This document shows positions 6,468 through 13,534 of a DNA stretch of 14,854 nucleotides, in pieces (within the stretch, counting starts at the first letter, position 1; every line of letters begins with the position of its first letter). A program made the translations under genes and the position numbers. The DNA is from JAHDBG01 sp963922685 (GTDB lineage: Bacteria > Pseudomonadota > Gammaproteobacteria > Chromatiales > Chromatiaceae). The notes under the pieces were generated by a model. It made no database searches. It was not told where the DNA came from and saw only the letters and a list, made by a program, of their open reading frames with translations. The stretch is from contig CAWUJM010000041.1 of assembly GCA_963922685.1 (NCBI GenBank), positions 1-14,854 on the forward strand, read 5' to 3'.

Positions 6468-7073
6468 ATGCAAAAAATGTTGTTGAGTCTGGCTTTGATG
6501 GCAGGTCTGGTGATGGCACCTGTGTACGCTGCCGGTGATGCAGCCGCAGGTAAGGCGAAATCAGCGACCTGCATGGGGTGTCACGGCATGGACGGGAACA
6601 GTCCGGCACCGACTTTTCCCAAGCTGGCCGGGCAACATGCAGGCTATCTGTACAAGCAGCTGCAGGATTACAAAAGTGGTCAGCGGGCTAACCCGACCAT
6701 GATGGCGATGGTGGCCAATCTGTCTGAGACGGATATGCAGGATCTGGCTGCGTACTATGCAGCGCAGACGATCAGTGCCGGGACTGCCGCAGCAGATCAG
6801 GTTGAGCTGGGTAAGACGATCTATCATGCCGGTATCCGGGCAAAGGGAATTGCGGCGTGTGCTGCCTGTCACGGGCCGGCGGGTAAGGGTAATCCGCAGG
6901 CCGGCTTTCCGCGTGTCAGCGGGCAGCATGCAGCTTATGCGGTACAGCAGCTGAAGCAGTTTGGTCAGGGTGCCCGGGCGAATGACATGGCATCCATGAT
7001 GCGGACCGTCGCGGCGAAGATGAGTGAGGCTGAAATGCAGGCGGTCGCTGAATATATGCAGGGCCTGCACTGA
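6468..7073 (+). CDS. Dihaem cytochrome c4
   Basis: This is a periplasmic electron carrier with two cytochrome c domains. The 201-residue precursor begins with a Sec signal peptide (MQKMLLSLALMAGLVMAPVYA, cleavage likely after residue 21). Haem-binding CMGCH is at 35-39 and CAACH at 131-135. The two halves are recognisable repeats: each has FPKLAGQHAGY or FPRVSGQHAAY, then a Met-rich stretch (NPTMMAMVANL; NDMASMMRTVAAKM) giving the sixth haem ligand, as in cytochrome c4. It usually passes electrons to a terminal oxidase. The start at 6468 has GGAAG five bases upstream; the open frame to 6426 would add residues before the signal peptide. pilZ follows after 22 bp with no obvious terminator. Confidence 0.93.
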   Translation: MQKMLLSLALMAGLVMAPVYAAGDAAAGKAKSATCMGCHGMDGNSPAPTFPKLAGQHAGYLYKQLQDYKSGQRANPTMMAMVANLSETDMQDLAAYYAAQTISAGTAAADQVELGKTIYHAGIRAKGIAACAACHGPAGKGNPQAGFPRVSGQHAAYAVQQLKQFGQGARANDMASMMRTVAAKMSEAEMQAVAEYMQGLH

Positions 7074-7095
7074 GGGGTGTCAGGGTGCTGCCTTG

Positions 7096-7416
7096 ATGTT
7101 ATCGGTTCAGATTAGCACCCGTGATGCTTTATATGCCGCCTATCTGGCCTTTGTGCCGGACGGCGGCATTTTTATTCCTACTGACACAGACTACCTGCTC
7201 GGTACCACCCTGTCACTGCGCCTGTGCCTGCCGGAGATGACGACATGGTGGACGACATCTGCGCAGGTTATCTGGATAACACCGGCAACGGCACCTGATC
7301 AGGTCGCCGGTATCGGCGTACAATTCACCGGTGAGAACGTTGCACAGATCAGACAGCAGATTGAGCGGCTTCTGGCAGACCGGCTCAATTCAGATCAGCC
7401 TACCTATACTCTGTAA
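7096..7416 (+). CDS. pilZ: Type IV pilus assembly protein PilZ
   Basis: This 106-residue PilZ-domain protein resembles the founding PilZ of Pseudomonas, needed for type IV pilus assembly with PilB and FimX-type partners. Matching landmarks are ALYAAYLAFVPDGGIFIPT at 11-29, the VIW near 58-60, GIGVQF at 72-77 and the C-terminus NSDQPTYTL. It lacks the RxxxR and D/NxSxxG motifs that bind cyclic-di-GMP, as expected for true PilZ. The start is the ATG at 7096; CAGGG lies about 10 bases upstream, and the longer open frame from 7024 overlaps the cytochrome gene with no family match. pilZ and a tatD-type gene are a standard pair, but holB and tmk, which usually precede them, are replaced here by cytochrome c4. 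No other pilus gene is in the window. Confidence 0.93.
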   Translation: MLSVQISTRDALYAAYLAFVPDGGIFIPTDTDYLLGTTLSLRLCLPEMTTWWTTSAQVIWITPATAPDQVAGIGVQFTGENVAQIRQQIERLLADRLNSDQPTYTL

Positions 7417-7423
7417 CACACAC

Positions 7424-8206
7424 ATGCTGATAGACTCACATTGTCATCTGGATCAGATTGATCTGACCCCTTACGGGGGTGATTTTTCTACCTTCGTCGC
7501 GCAGACACTGGCGTCCGGTGTCGGACATATGTTGTGCGTCTGTATTAATCTGGAGGCCTATCCCGCCATGCGGGAACTGGTCGCTGACTATCCGCAGATC
7601 TCACTCTCTGTCGGTGTACACCCATGTGAACAGGACGGGCAGGAACCGACAGCATCCCTGCTGACCGAATGGGCACAGGATCCGAAGAATGTGGCAATCG
7701 GCGAAACGGGACTGGATTACTACCACACCAGAGAACATAAGGCACAGCAGCAGGAACGATTCCGCTGCCATATCCGGGCGGCGCGGGCAGCACAGAAGCC
7801 ACTGATTGTGCATACCCGCCAGGCACCTGCTGATACGATTCGATTGTTGCAGGAAGAACATGCTGCTGAAGTGGGCGGTGTGCTGCATTGTTTCAGTGAA
7901 AGCCGGGAGATTGCCTGTCAGGCGATTGAACTGGGCTTTTATATTTCATTTTCCGGGGTGGTTACCTTCAGAAATGCACAGCACCTGCGTGAAGTGGCTG
8001 CACAGATTCCGCTGGATCGGCTCCTGATTGAAACCGATTCGCCTTATCTGGCACCCGTACCTTGGCGTGGTAAGCCAAATGAGCCACGCCATGTGATCAG
8101 GGTGGCTGAGATGATCGCTGAAGTCCGTCAGATATCATCAGACGATGTGATACAGGCAACCGGAACAAATTACCAACGACTGTTCGGCCCGGTGCATGCA
8201 CATTGA
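7424..8206 (+). CDS. ycfH: TatD-family metal-dependent hydrolase (YcfH type)
   Basis: This 260-residue TIM-barrel hydrolase of the amidohydrolase superfamily has all family metal ligands: H6 and H8 (DSHCHLD), E94 (AIGETGLDYY), H130 (IVHTRQA), H155 (GGVLHCF) and D205 (ETDSPYLAP). GFYISFSGVVTFRNA at 171-185 and PVPWRGKPNEP near 211-221 place it closer to E. coli YcfH, the homologue beside holB, than to TatD itself. Family members have DNase activity, and D-aminoacyl-tRNA deacylase-like roles have been proposed; the cellular substrate here is unknown. It starts 7 bp after the pilZ stop, so the two are surely co-transcribed. The open frame upstream to 7331 overlaps pilZ and is not needed for the domain. 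Confidence 0.92.
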   Translation: MLIDSHCHLDQIDLTPYGGDFSTFVAQTLASGVGHMLCVCINLEAYPAMRELVADYPQISLSVGVHPCEQDGQEPTASLLTEWAQDPKNVAIGETGLDYYHTREHKAQQQERFRCHIRAARAAQKPLIVHTRQAPADTIRLLQEEHAAEVGGVLHCFSESREIACQAIELGFYISFSGVVTFRNAQHLREVAAQIPLDRLLIETDSPYLAPVPWRGKPNEPRHVIRVAEMIAEVRQISSDDVIQATGTNYQRLFGPVHAH

Positions 8207-8233
8207 ACAGACGCTTTTCCGGAGGTATATCCT

Positions 8234-8491
8234 ATGGCTATCGTGAGAGAAGTGTTCGGTGAATCATCAGTTGACTGGGTGGAGACACGGGTTGCTGCAC
8301 AGGATTGTGCAACACAAAGAATGCCAGGGGATCCTGTCAATATACACCAGACTCAGGAGTGGGAAAGTCCGGCTGAAATCTGTGCAATTCGTGCAAAACT
8401 CATCGAAGGCGAGCAGAGTGGGTTTATTCATCAGTCGCCCGAAGATATGCTGGCTGAGTTTAAGGCAGAGCTGAAACAAGCGAACTGCTGA
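8234..8491 (+). CDS. Small ParD-like protein, possible orphan antitoxin
   Basis: This 85-residue protein has a strong ribosome binding site (GGAGG seven bases before the ATG), so it is probably expressed. The stretch ICAIRAKLIEGEQSGFIHQ at 49-67 closely resembles the junction in ParD-family antitoxins, where a helix ending in an LRxALxEGExSG pattern leads to the toxin-binding tail. A charged tail follows (PEDMLAEFKAELK). The N-terminal part, which in ParD forms a ribbon-helix-helix DNA-binding fold, is poorly conserved here. No ParE, RelE or other toxin is adjacent: ycfH lies 27 bp before it and dapD 81 bp after. It could be a diverged or solitary antitoxin, or an unrelated protein sharing the motif. 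The function is an inference from one short motif. Confidence 0.6.
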   Translation: MAIVREVFGESSVDWVETRVAAQDCATQRMPGDPVNIHQTQEWESPAEICAIRAKLIEGEQSGFIHQSPEDMLAEFKAELKQANC

Positions 8492-8572
8492 AACCCCTTG
8501 TTTATATGCTGCTGTTGATCACATCAGCTGACAATTAACCTATATTTTTCGTGAAGAACCAGGAAGAAAACA

Positions 8573-9394
8573 GTGTCTGATATACAGCAAGTGATTACTG
8601 ATGCCTTTGAACGGCGGGCTGAGCTCAGCCCGCAACAGGTTAATGTTGATGTGCGGGCCGCCGTGTCAACCACGTTGCAACAACTGGACGAGGGTATCAT
8701 CCGGGTAGCGGAAAAACGTGATGGGCACTGGCAGGTCAATGAATGGGTCAAAAAGGCCGTGCTATTGTCGTTCTGCATCTCGGATAACGAGGTCCTCTGT
8801 GGCGGAGAAACATGTTATTTCGATAAAGTCGCGAGCAAATATGCGCACTATCAGCCGGAACATTTCGCACGAGCAGGTGTGCGGGTGGTGCCGCCTGCTA
8901 CGGCGCGCCACGGTGCTTATATTGCACCGGGAACGGTGCTGATGCCGTCTTATGTCAATATCGGTGCCTATGTGGATACCGGTACTATGGTGGATACCTG
9001 GGCTACGGTCGGCTCCTGTGCCCAGATTGGCAAAAATGTGCATCTGTCCGGCGGTGTTGGTATTGGCGGTGTACTGGAACCGCTGCAGGCAGCACCAACC
9101 ATTATCGAAGACAACTGCTTCATCGGTGCTCGTTCTGAAATTGTCGAAGGCGTGATCGTGGAAGAGGGCGCGGTCATTTCCATGGGGGTCTATATCGGCC
9201 AGTCCACCCGGATCTATGACCGTGCCAGAGATGAAGTAATCTATGGCCGTGTGCCGGCGGGTGCGGTCGTGGTTCCGGGTAATCTGCCTGCAGAGAACGG
9301 TAAATACAGCCTGTACTGTGCCGTCATTGTTAAACAAGTTGATGCAAAGACCCGTGCAAAGGTCGGTATCAACGTGCTGTTGCGGGAGGAATGA
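8573..9394 (+). CDS. dapD: 2,3,4,5-tetrahydropyridine-2,6-dicarboxylate N-succinyltransferase
   Basis: DapD transfers succinyl from succinyl-CoA to tetrahydrodipicolinate in the succinylase branch of lysine and meso-diaminopimelate synthesis. The 273-residue protein matches E. coli DapD (274) along its length. After an N-terminal helical domain (about 1-100), the hexapeptide repeats of a left-handed beta helix run from about 105 to 235 (YIAPGTVLMPSYVNIGAYVD and onwards). The active-site residues D141 (MVDTWATVGS) and E189 (GARSEIVEG) are present. The GTG start has AGGAAG six bases upstream. TATATT at 8541 is a weak -10 candidate without a clear -35. It leads an operon with yffB and dapE. Confidence 0.96.
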   Translation: MSDIQQVITDAFERRAELSPQQVNVDVRAAVSTTLQQLDEGIIRVAEKRDGHWQVNEWVKKAVLLSFCISDNEVLCGGETCYFDKVASKYAHYQPEHFARAGVRVVPPATARHGAYIAPGTVLMPSYVNIGAYVDTGTMVDTWATVGSCAQIGKNVHLSGGVGIGGVLEPLQAAPTIIEDNCFIGARSEIVEGVIVEEGAVISMGVYIGQSTRIYDRARDEVIYGRVPAGAVVVPGNLPAENGKYSLYCAVIVKQVDAKTRAKVGINVLLREE

Positions 9395-9748
9395 GTGGCC
9401 ACCATCCTGTATGGCATACCGAACTGTGATAAGATAAAGAAGGCCCTTAGCTGGCTGACAGAACAGGGAATTGCCTGTCAGTTTCACAACTACAGAACAG
9501 CGGGTATTGATGAGCCCAGGCTGCGTGACTGGATGCGACAGGTGGGCTGGGAGACACTGCTGAATCGACGTAGTATGACGTGGCGGCAGGTGCCGGCAGA
9601 GGTGAAGGCAGCGATTGACGAGACCAGCGCACTCCGGCTGATGCTGGATGCACCTGCGATGATCAAACGCCCCGTATTACAATATCAGGATCAGCTGCTG
9701 GTAGGGTTTGATCCGGTACACTATGCACAATTGTTTACACATGTCTGA
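9395..9748 (+). CDS. yffB: ArsC/Spx-family thioredoxin-fold protein YffB
   Basis: This 117-residue protein of the ArsC/Spx fold matches E. coli YffB, which also sits directly before dapE. It shows YGIPNCDKIKKA at 6-17 with the single active-site-position Cys11, HNYRTAGID near 31-39, GWETLLNRRSMTWR at 51-64 and the MIKRPVL segment at 89-95. True arsenate reductases share the fold and the KRP loop, but the pairing with dapE and the overall sequence favour YffB, whose function is poorly known (glutathione-dependent reductase activity has been suggested). The GTG start directly follows the dapD stop, with GGGAGGA just upstream inside dapD. The end overlaps the dapE start by 8 bp. Confidence 0.92.
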   Translation: MATILYGIPNCDKIKKALSWLTEQGIACQFHNYRTAGIDEPRLRDWMRQVGWETLLNRRSMTWRQVPAEVKAAIDETSALRLMLDAPAMIKRPVLQYQDQLLVGFDPVHYAQLFTHV

Positions 9749-10877
9749 GTCCGATACATCCACAACGCAACTGGCGTGTGATCTGGTCGCACGTGAATCA
9801 GTCACACCGGAAGATGCCGGTTGCCAGACACTGATACAACAACGGCTGGCCGCCTGCGGCTTTCAGGTCGAGACATTACCATTCGGGGCAGTCCGGAACC
9901 TGTGGGCGCGACGCGGACAGGTAGCGCCGGTATTCTGTTTTGCCGGGCACACAGACGTGGTGCCGCCCGGTACCGGTTGGCAGACACCACCGTTTCAGCC
10001 CGTTGTGCGGGATGGGATCTTGTATGGTCGTGGTGCAGCCGATATGAAGGGTTCACTGGCTGCGATGGTGACTGCTACCGAACGGTTTGTACAGAGATAT
10101 CCGAACCATCAGGGCTCTGTTGCTTATCTGCTGACCAGTGATGAAGAAGGGCCGGCAGTACAGGGTACAGCCGAGGTCATCAGAACCCTGCAGGCACGTG
10201 GAGAACAGATTGACTGGTGCCTGGTCGGTGAGCCGTCTTCCAGCGAATATCTGGGCGATGTGGTTAAACCGGGACGGCGTGGTTCAATCGGTGGTGAGCT
10301 GCGGATACAGGGTGAGCAGGGCCACGTGGCCTATCCGCAACTGGCGCGAAACCCGATTCATCAGGCCGCACCGGCACTGGCTGAGCTGGTTGCGCTGGAG
10401 TGGGATCAGGGTACAGAACATTTTCCACCGACCAGTTGCCAGATCACTTCTGTCCGGGCTGGTGCGGGAGCATCCAACGTGATTCCGGGTGAACTGACGG
10501 TACAGTTTAACCTGCGTTATTCCACTGCCATCACACCGCATCAGATCAGGCAACGGGTGGCTGATCTGTTGCAACGGCACGAACTGCAATACGAACTGGC
10601 CTGGACCTTGTCGGGTGAGCCGTTTCTGACCGAATCCGGAGCCTTATTACAGGCAACTCAGGCCGCGATTCGTGCTGAGACCGGGCGCGCGCCTGTTTTA
10701 TCTACAGCCGGAGGCACCTCGGATGGTCGTTTTATCGCACCAACCGGTGCACAGGTACTGGAGCTTGGCCCCTGCAATGCGACGATTCATCAGGTCAATG
10801 AATGTGTCAGTGTCGCTGACCTGATCCGACTGTCAGCAATCTATGAGCGTATTCTGGAAAATCTGCTGATCCCATAG
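9741..10877 (+). CDS. dapE: Succinyl-diaminopimelate desuccinylase
   Basis: DapE is a dinuclear zinc M20-family hydrolase that releases succinate from N-succinyl-LL-diaminopimelate, two steps after DapD. The 378-residue protein (E. coli 375) has the expected ligands: H70 in CFAGHTDVVPPG, D101 in GRGAADMKGS, E136 beside the catalytic base E135 in LTSDEEGPA, E164 in LVGEPSSS, and H350 in GPCNATIHQVNE. GGTSDGRFIA is at 324-333. The dimerisation (lid) domain covers about 180-290. The start is the ATG at 9741, overlapping the yffB stop by 8 bp; the frame is open to 9708, but the added residues have no family match. It converges on the tlpA-type gene with a 33-bp gap. Confidence 0.96.
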   Translation: MSESDTSTTQLACDLVARESVTPEDAGCQTLIQQRLAACGFQVETLPFGAVRNLWARRGQVAPVFCFAGHTDVVPPGTGWQTPPFQPVVRDGILYGRGAADMKGSLAAMVTATERFVQRYPNHQGSVAYLLTSDEEGPAVQGTAEVIRTLQARGEQIDWCLVGEPSSSEYLGDVVKPGRRGSIGGELRIQGEQGHVAYPQLARNPIHQAAPALAELVALEWDQGTEHFPPTSCQITSVRAGAGASNVIPGELTVQFNLRYSTAITPHQIRQRVADLLQRHELQYELAWTLSGEPFLTESGALLQATQAAIRAETGRAPVLSTAGGTSDGRFIAPTGAQVLELGPCNATIHQVNECVSVADLIRLSAIYERILENLLIP

Positions 10878-10891
10878 TGGTGAACCACCAC
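10877..10891. terminator. Small hairpin between dapE and the convergent tlpA-type gene
   Basis: GTGGTG and CACCAC form a perfect 6-bp stem around a 3-base loop, beginning on the last base of the dapE stop codon. There is no T-run on either strand, so terminator function is only a guess from its place between convergent genes. Confidence 0.25.
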
Positions 10892-10910
10892 ACCCAGAGC
10901 TGCCGGTGTA

Positions 10911-11444
10911 TTATTTCAGAATCTGCTGCAGAACGGGTTCCAGAGTCGCCCGGTGCACTTCACCCTGCTGGCGGAACACAATGCTGCCACCGGGGGCTGC
11001 CACCAGCGTATACGGCAATGCCTCAAACCGGTTGCCCAGCTCGCGGGCCAGTGTCATTGCCGTCAGATCGCCCAGCAATACCGGATAATTTATGCTGTAG
11101 GTATCAGCAAAGGCACGTACCTGTTCCGGATCATCCACCGCGATGCCGACAAACTGTACCTGATCCGCTTGGTATTGCGTCTGCAGGTCAACAAACATCG
11201 GCGTTTCTTTACGACAGGGCGGGCACCAAGTCGCCCAGAAGTTGAGCACCAGGACCTGCTCGCGCCACTCGGTACTCAGGCGTTGTCTGCCATCCAGATC
11301 AGGATACTGAAATGCCGGCAGATGAGTCAGCTCGGGTGATCTGATCTGATCCGTGCTGTCTGCCGATTCGCGCCACAACCAGCCACTGAGTATGCCGGCG
11401 ACCAGACCCAGCAGCGCGATACCGATCCAGTGCACCAGTCTCAT
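10911..11444 (-). CDS. Membrane-anchored TlpA/ResA-type thiol-disulfide reductase
   Basis: This 177-residue protein has an N-terminal transmembrane anchor (about 7-25), a short linker and a periplasmic thioredoxin fold. The active site CPPC is at 74-77 in NFWATWCPPCRKETP, and the cis-proline is P144 in EALPYTL. TlpA, ResA and CcmG proteins reduce apocytochrome c or other periplasmic thiols and are themselves reduced by DsbD or CcdA. The start overlaps the dsbD stop as ATGA, so the two are translated together and DsbD is the obvious electron donor. It lacks the full context of a ccm operon, so I do not call it CcmG (DsbE), although it may play that part. Confidence 0.88.
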   Translation of the reverse strand: MRLVHWIGIALLGLVAGILSGWLWRESADSTDQIRSPELTHLPAFQYPDLDGRQRLSTEWREQVLVLNFWATWCPPCRKETPMFVDLQTQYQADQVQFVGIAVDDPEQVRAFADTYSINYPVLLGDLTAMTLARELGNRFEALPYTLVAAPGGSIVFRQQGEVHRATLEPVLQQILK

Positions 11445-13267
11445 GGCATCATGCCATGTGCACTGGCCAGAATCTGTGCAGCTCCGACTTCCCCCACCAG
11501 ATGATGGTCAGGCTGTGCCACACCGGCAGCATTCCAGAAATAAATCGCCGGTGGCGCAATCATGCCCAGATGTGCTGCCAGTGCCCGGTCTGCTGCGTCC
11601 TGCCGGGTGATGTCCGCCTGCAGCCAGACAAACTGTGCCAGTTGTGTGCGAACCTGCGGAAACACCTGCTGTTCCATCGTCTTGCAATAGGCACACCAGT
11701 CAGCATAAAAATCCAGCATCACCGGGCGTCCGGCGGCCCTGGCTTGCGCCAGGGCCTGTTCCAGATCGGTCACCGTCTTAATGTGCTGAAACAGGTGTTG
11801 TTCTGTTGTTGTGGTTGTCTGCATTGCTAACAGACCGCGCAGCGGCTGCCAGGTATGCTTACCACCAGCCGCTGCACCATATAAAAATAACGCACCATAA
11901 ATCAGGGCAACCAGACCAAGGCCCTGTGCCAGGGTCTGCCAGCCGGAACCAGTCTGACGCCGCAAGACACCCAGATAGGCGGCCAGCCCAACCAGCAGGG
12001 CACCCCAAGCGAACAGGATCCAGGCCGGATCCAGATAGGTTGGGCTGAGCCGCTCCAGAAAGCTGATGGCGAGTGCCAGCAGGATGACCCCGCCGACAGC
12101 CTTAACCTGCGCCATCCATTCTCCGGCCCGGGGTAGCAGGGCACCGCCACCACTACCAAGTAACAACAACGGCAGACCCATACCGGTGCCGAACAGCCAT
12201 AAGATCATAAAGCCGGCAAGCGGGTGCTGCGCCTGCGCTGCAAACGCCAGCACTGCCAGCAATACTGGTCCGCCGCAGGGACCGACAATCAGGGCAGACA
12301 GCACACCCATCAGGCCCACGCCCCACAGGCTCCCACCCTGACGCTGACCGCTCAATGTCGCCAGGCGGGATTGCCAGGCCGCGGGTACCTGCAGATGAAA
12401 CAAGCCAAATAACGACAGGGCCAGCAGAACGAATAAGAAAATCGCCGGAACCAGTACCCAGGGCGTCTGCAGACTGGCCTGGATACCCAGTGCCTGTCCG
12501 AGGCTCGCCATGATCGCACCCAGCACACCAAAAGTCAGTGCAACACCTTGGGTATAGGCCAGCGACAGACTGAAGGCACGTGCCGGCCCGACCGACTGGC
12601 CCAGAATCAGGGAGGACAGGATCGGTACCATCGGATACAGACAGGCGGTGAATGCGACCAGTACGCCGAACCCCAGGCTGAGTAACCAGCCCCAGCCAAC
12701 TGATGCGGATTGCAGATCGTGCAGCCAGCCGGACTGCGCTGACACCACAGCTGGCACGACAGGCGCATCGGTCGGCAACGCAGGCAATGCCACGCTGAGC
12801 ACCTGCTGTTGCGGCGGATAACAGATGCCCAGATCTGCACACCCCTGATACGCCACCTGCACCCGCAACTCAGTGATTGTGGTTGTCTGGCGGATCAGCG
12901 GAATCTGCAGGCGCAGCGCATCATAATAGGCCGCTACCTCACCCAGCGTGCCATCCGGGCGCACCGAATCCGGCTTGATCTCAGCGTCCGGTAAGGCATA
13001 ATTCCCCAGAGTCACGCCGGGTGACAGGCTGGTGATCCGTACTTTATCCTGATACAGATAGGTGCCGGGTGCAATCACCCAGTCCAGCCATACATCGGTC
13101 CCGGTCGGGCTGTGTGCTGTAACCTGAAATGCCTGCTCCGGTGCCAGAATATCATCCGGCGTACCCAGCCAGGCATCCAGTGGATTCGCCGCCTGTGCCT
13201 CCCGGGCTGGGGCCAGCGGGACCAGCAGCAGACTACTCAGTAACCAGGCAATTGCCATGTTCATCAT
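11441..13267 (-). CDS. dsbD: Thiol:disulfide interchange protein DsbD
   Basis: DsbD carries electrons from cytoplasmic thioredoxin across the inner membrane to periplasmic reductases. All three modules are present in 608 residues. A signal peptide (about 1-27) is followed by the N-terminal alpha domain, with C143 and C149 in YQGCADLGICYPP. The membrane beta domain (about 190-465, eight predicted helices) has C209 in TACLYPM and C331 in GPCGGP. The C-terminal thioredoxin-like gamma domain has C525 and C528 in YADWCAYCK. The start overlaps the sdhE stop as ATGA; a second ATG follows at once. The end overlaps the tlpA-type gene by 4 bp. The three genes look like one coupled operon. Confidence 0.96.
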   Translation of the reverse strand: MMNMAIAWLLSSLLLVPLAPAREAQAANPLDAWLGTPDDILAPEQAFQVTAHSPTGTDVWLDWVIAPGTYLYQDKVRITSLSPGVTLGNYALPDAEIKPDSVRPDGTLGEVAAYYDALRLQIPLIRQTTTITELRVQVAYQGCADLGICYPPQQQVLSVALPALPTDAPVVPAVVSAQSGWLHDLQSASVGWGWLLSLGFGVLVAFTACLYPMVPILSSLILGQSVGPARAFSLSLAYTQGVALTFGVLGAIMASLGQALGIQASLQTPWVLVPAIFLFVLLALSLFGLFHLQVPAAWQSRLATLSGQRQGGSLWGVGLMGVLSALIVGPCGGPVLLAVLAFAAQAQHPLAGFMILWLFGTGMGLPLLLLGSGGGALLPRAGEWMAQVKAVGGVILLALAISFLERLSPTYLDPAWILFAWGALLVGLAAYLGVLRRQTGSGWQTLAQGLGLVALIYGALFLYGAAAGGKHTWQPLRGLLAMQTTTTTEQHLFQHIKTVTDLEQALAQARAAGRPVMLDFYADWCAYCKTMEQQVFPQVRTQLAQFVWLQADITRQDAADRALAAHLGMIAPPAIYFWNAAGVAQPDHHLVGEVGAAQILASAHGMMP

Positions 13268-13515
13268 GTTTGATCCATCATCCGGGTCTGACGCAACGCA
13301 GACACAATGACCGAAAAGGCCGGATCGGGTTCCGCACCTTCCAGTAACCAGGCCTGCAACTGGTCATCCTGCTGTTGTAACAATTGCACAAACTGCGTCT
13401 TCTCCGGCACCGGTGCACGTGCAAACCGATGTTCCAGATAATACCGGAACAGTGCATCCAGCTCTAATAACCCCCTCCGACACTGCCAGCGTAACCGCTG
13501 TATCTGTGTCGGCAT
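13264..13515 (-). CDS. sdhE: FAD assembly factor SdhE
   Basis: SdhE promotes covalent attachment of FAD to succinate dehydrogenase (SdhA) and to fumarate reductase. The small protein has the defining RGxxELD motif, here CRRGLLELDALF starting about 12 residues in, then EKTQFVQLL and the DDQLQAWLLEGAEPDP segment matching the DxxLxxWL pattern of the family. I use the Met at 13515 (83 residues), because it leaves the same distance to the RG motif as in E. coli SdhE. A longer form starts at 13536 (90 residues), where its start codon would share two bases with that of nagZ. Neither start has a clear ribosome binding site. The stop overlaps the dsbD start (ATGA). The usual neighbours ygfX or nadB are absent. 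Confidence 0.9.
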   Translation of the reverse strand: MPTQIQRLRWQCRRGLLELDALFRYYLEHRFARAPVPEKTQFVQLLQQQDDQLQAWLLEGAEPDPAFSVIVSALRQTRMMDQT

Positions 13516-13534
13516 CGTGTCTGACGTATGATCC

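Noticed and set aside
8762..9487. Long leftward ORF opposite dapD
   Set aside because: It is antisense to a clear dapD and yffB, has low-complexity His/Thr content and no ribosome binding site or family match.
9395..9748. Arsenate reductase ArsC
   Set aside because: There are no other ars genes, and the sequence and position before dapE match YffB.
12153..12842. Long leftward ORF in another frame of dsbD
   Set aside because: It is an out-of-frame shadow of the dsbD membrane domain, whose own frame carries all the expected cysteines.
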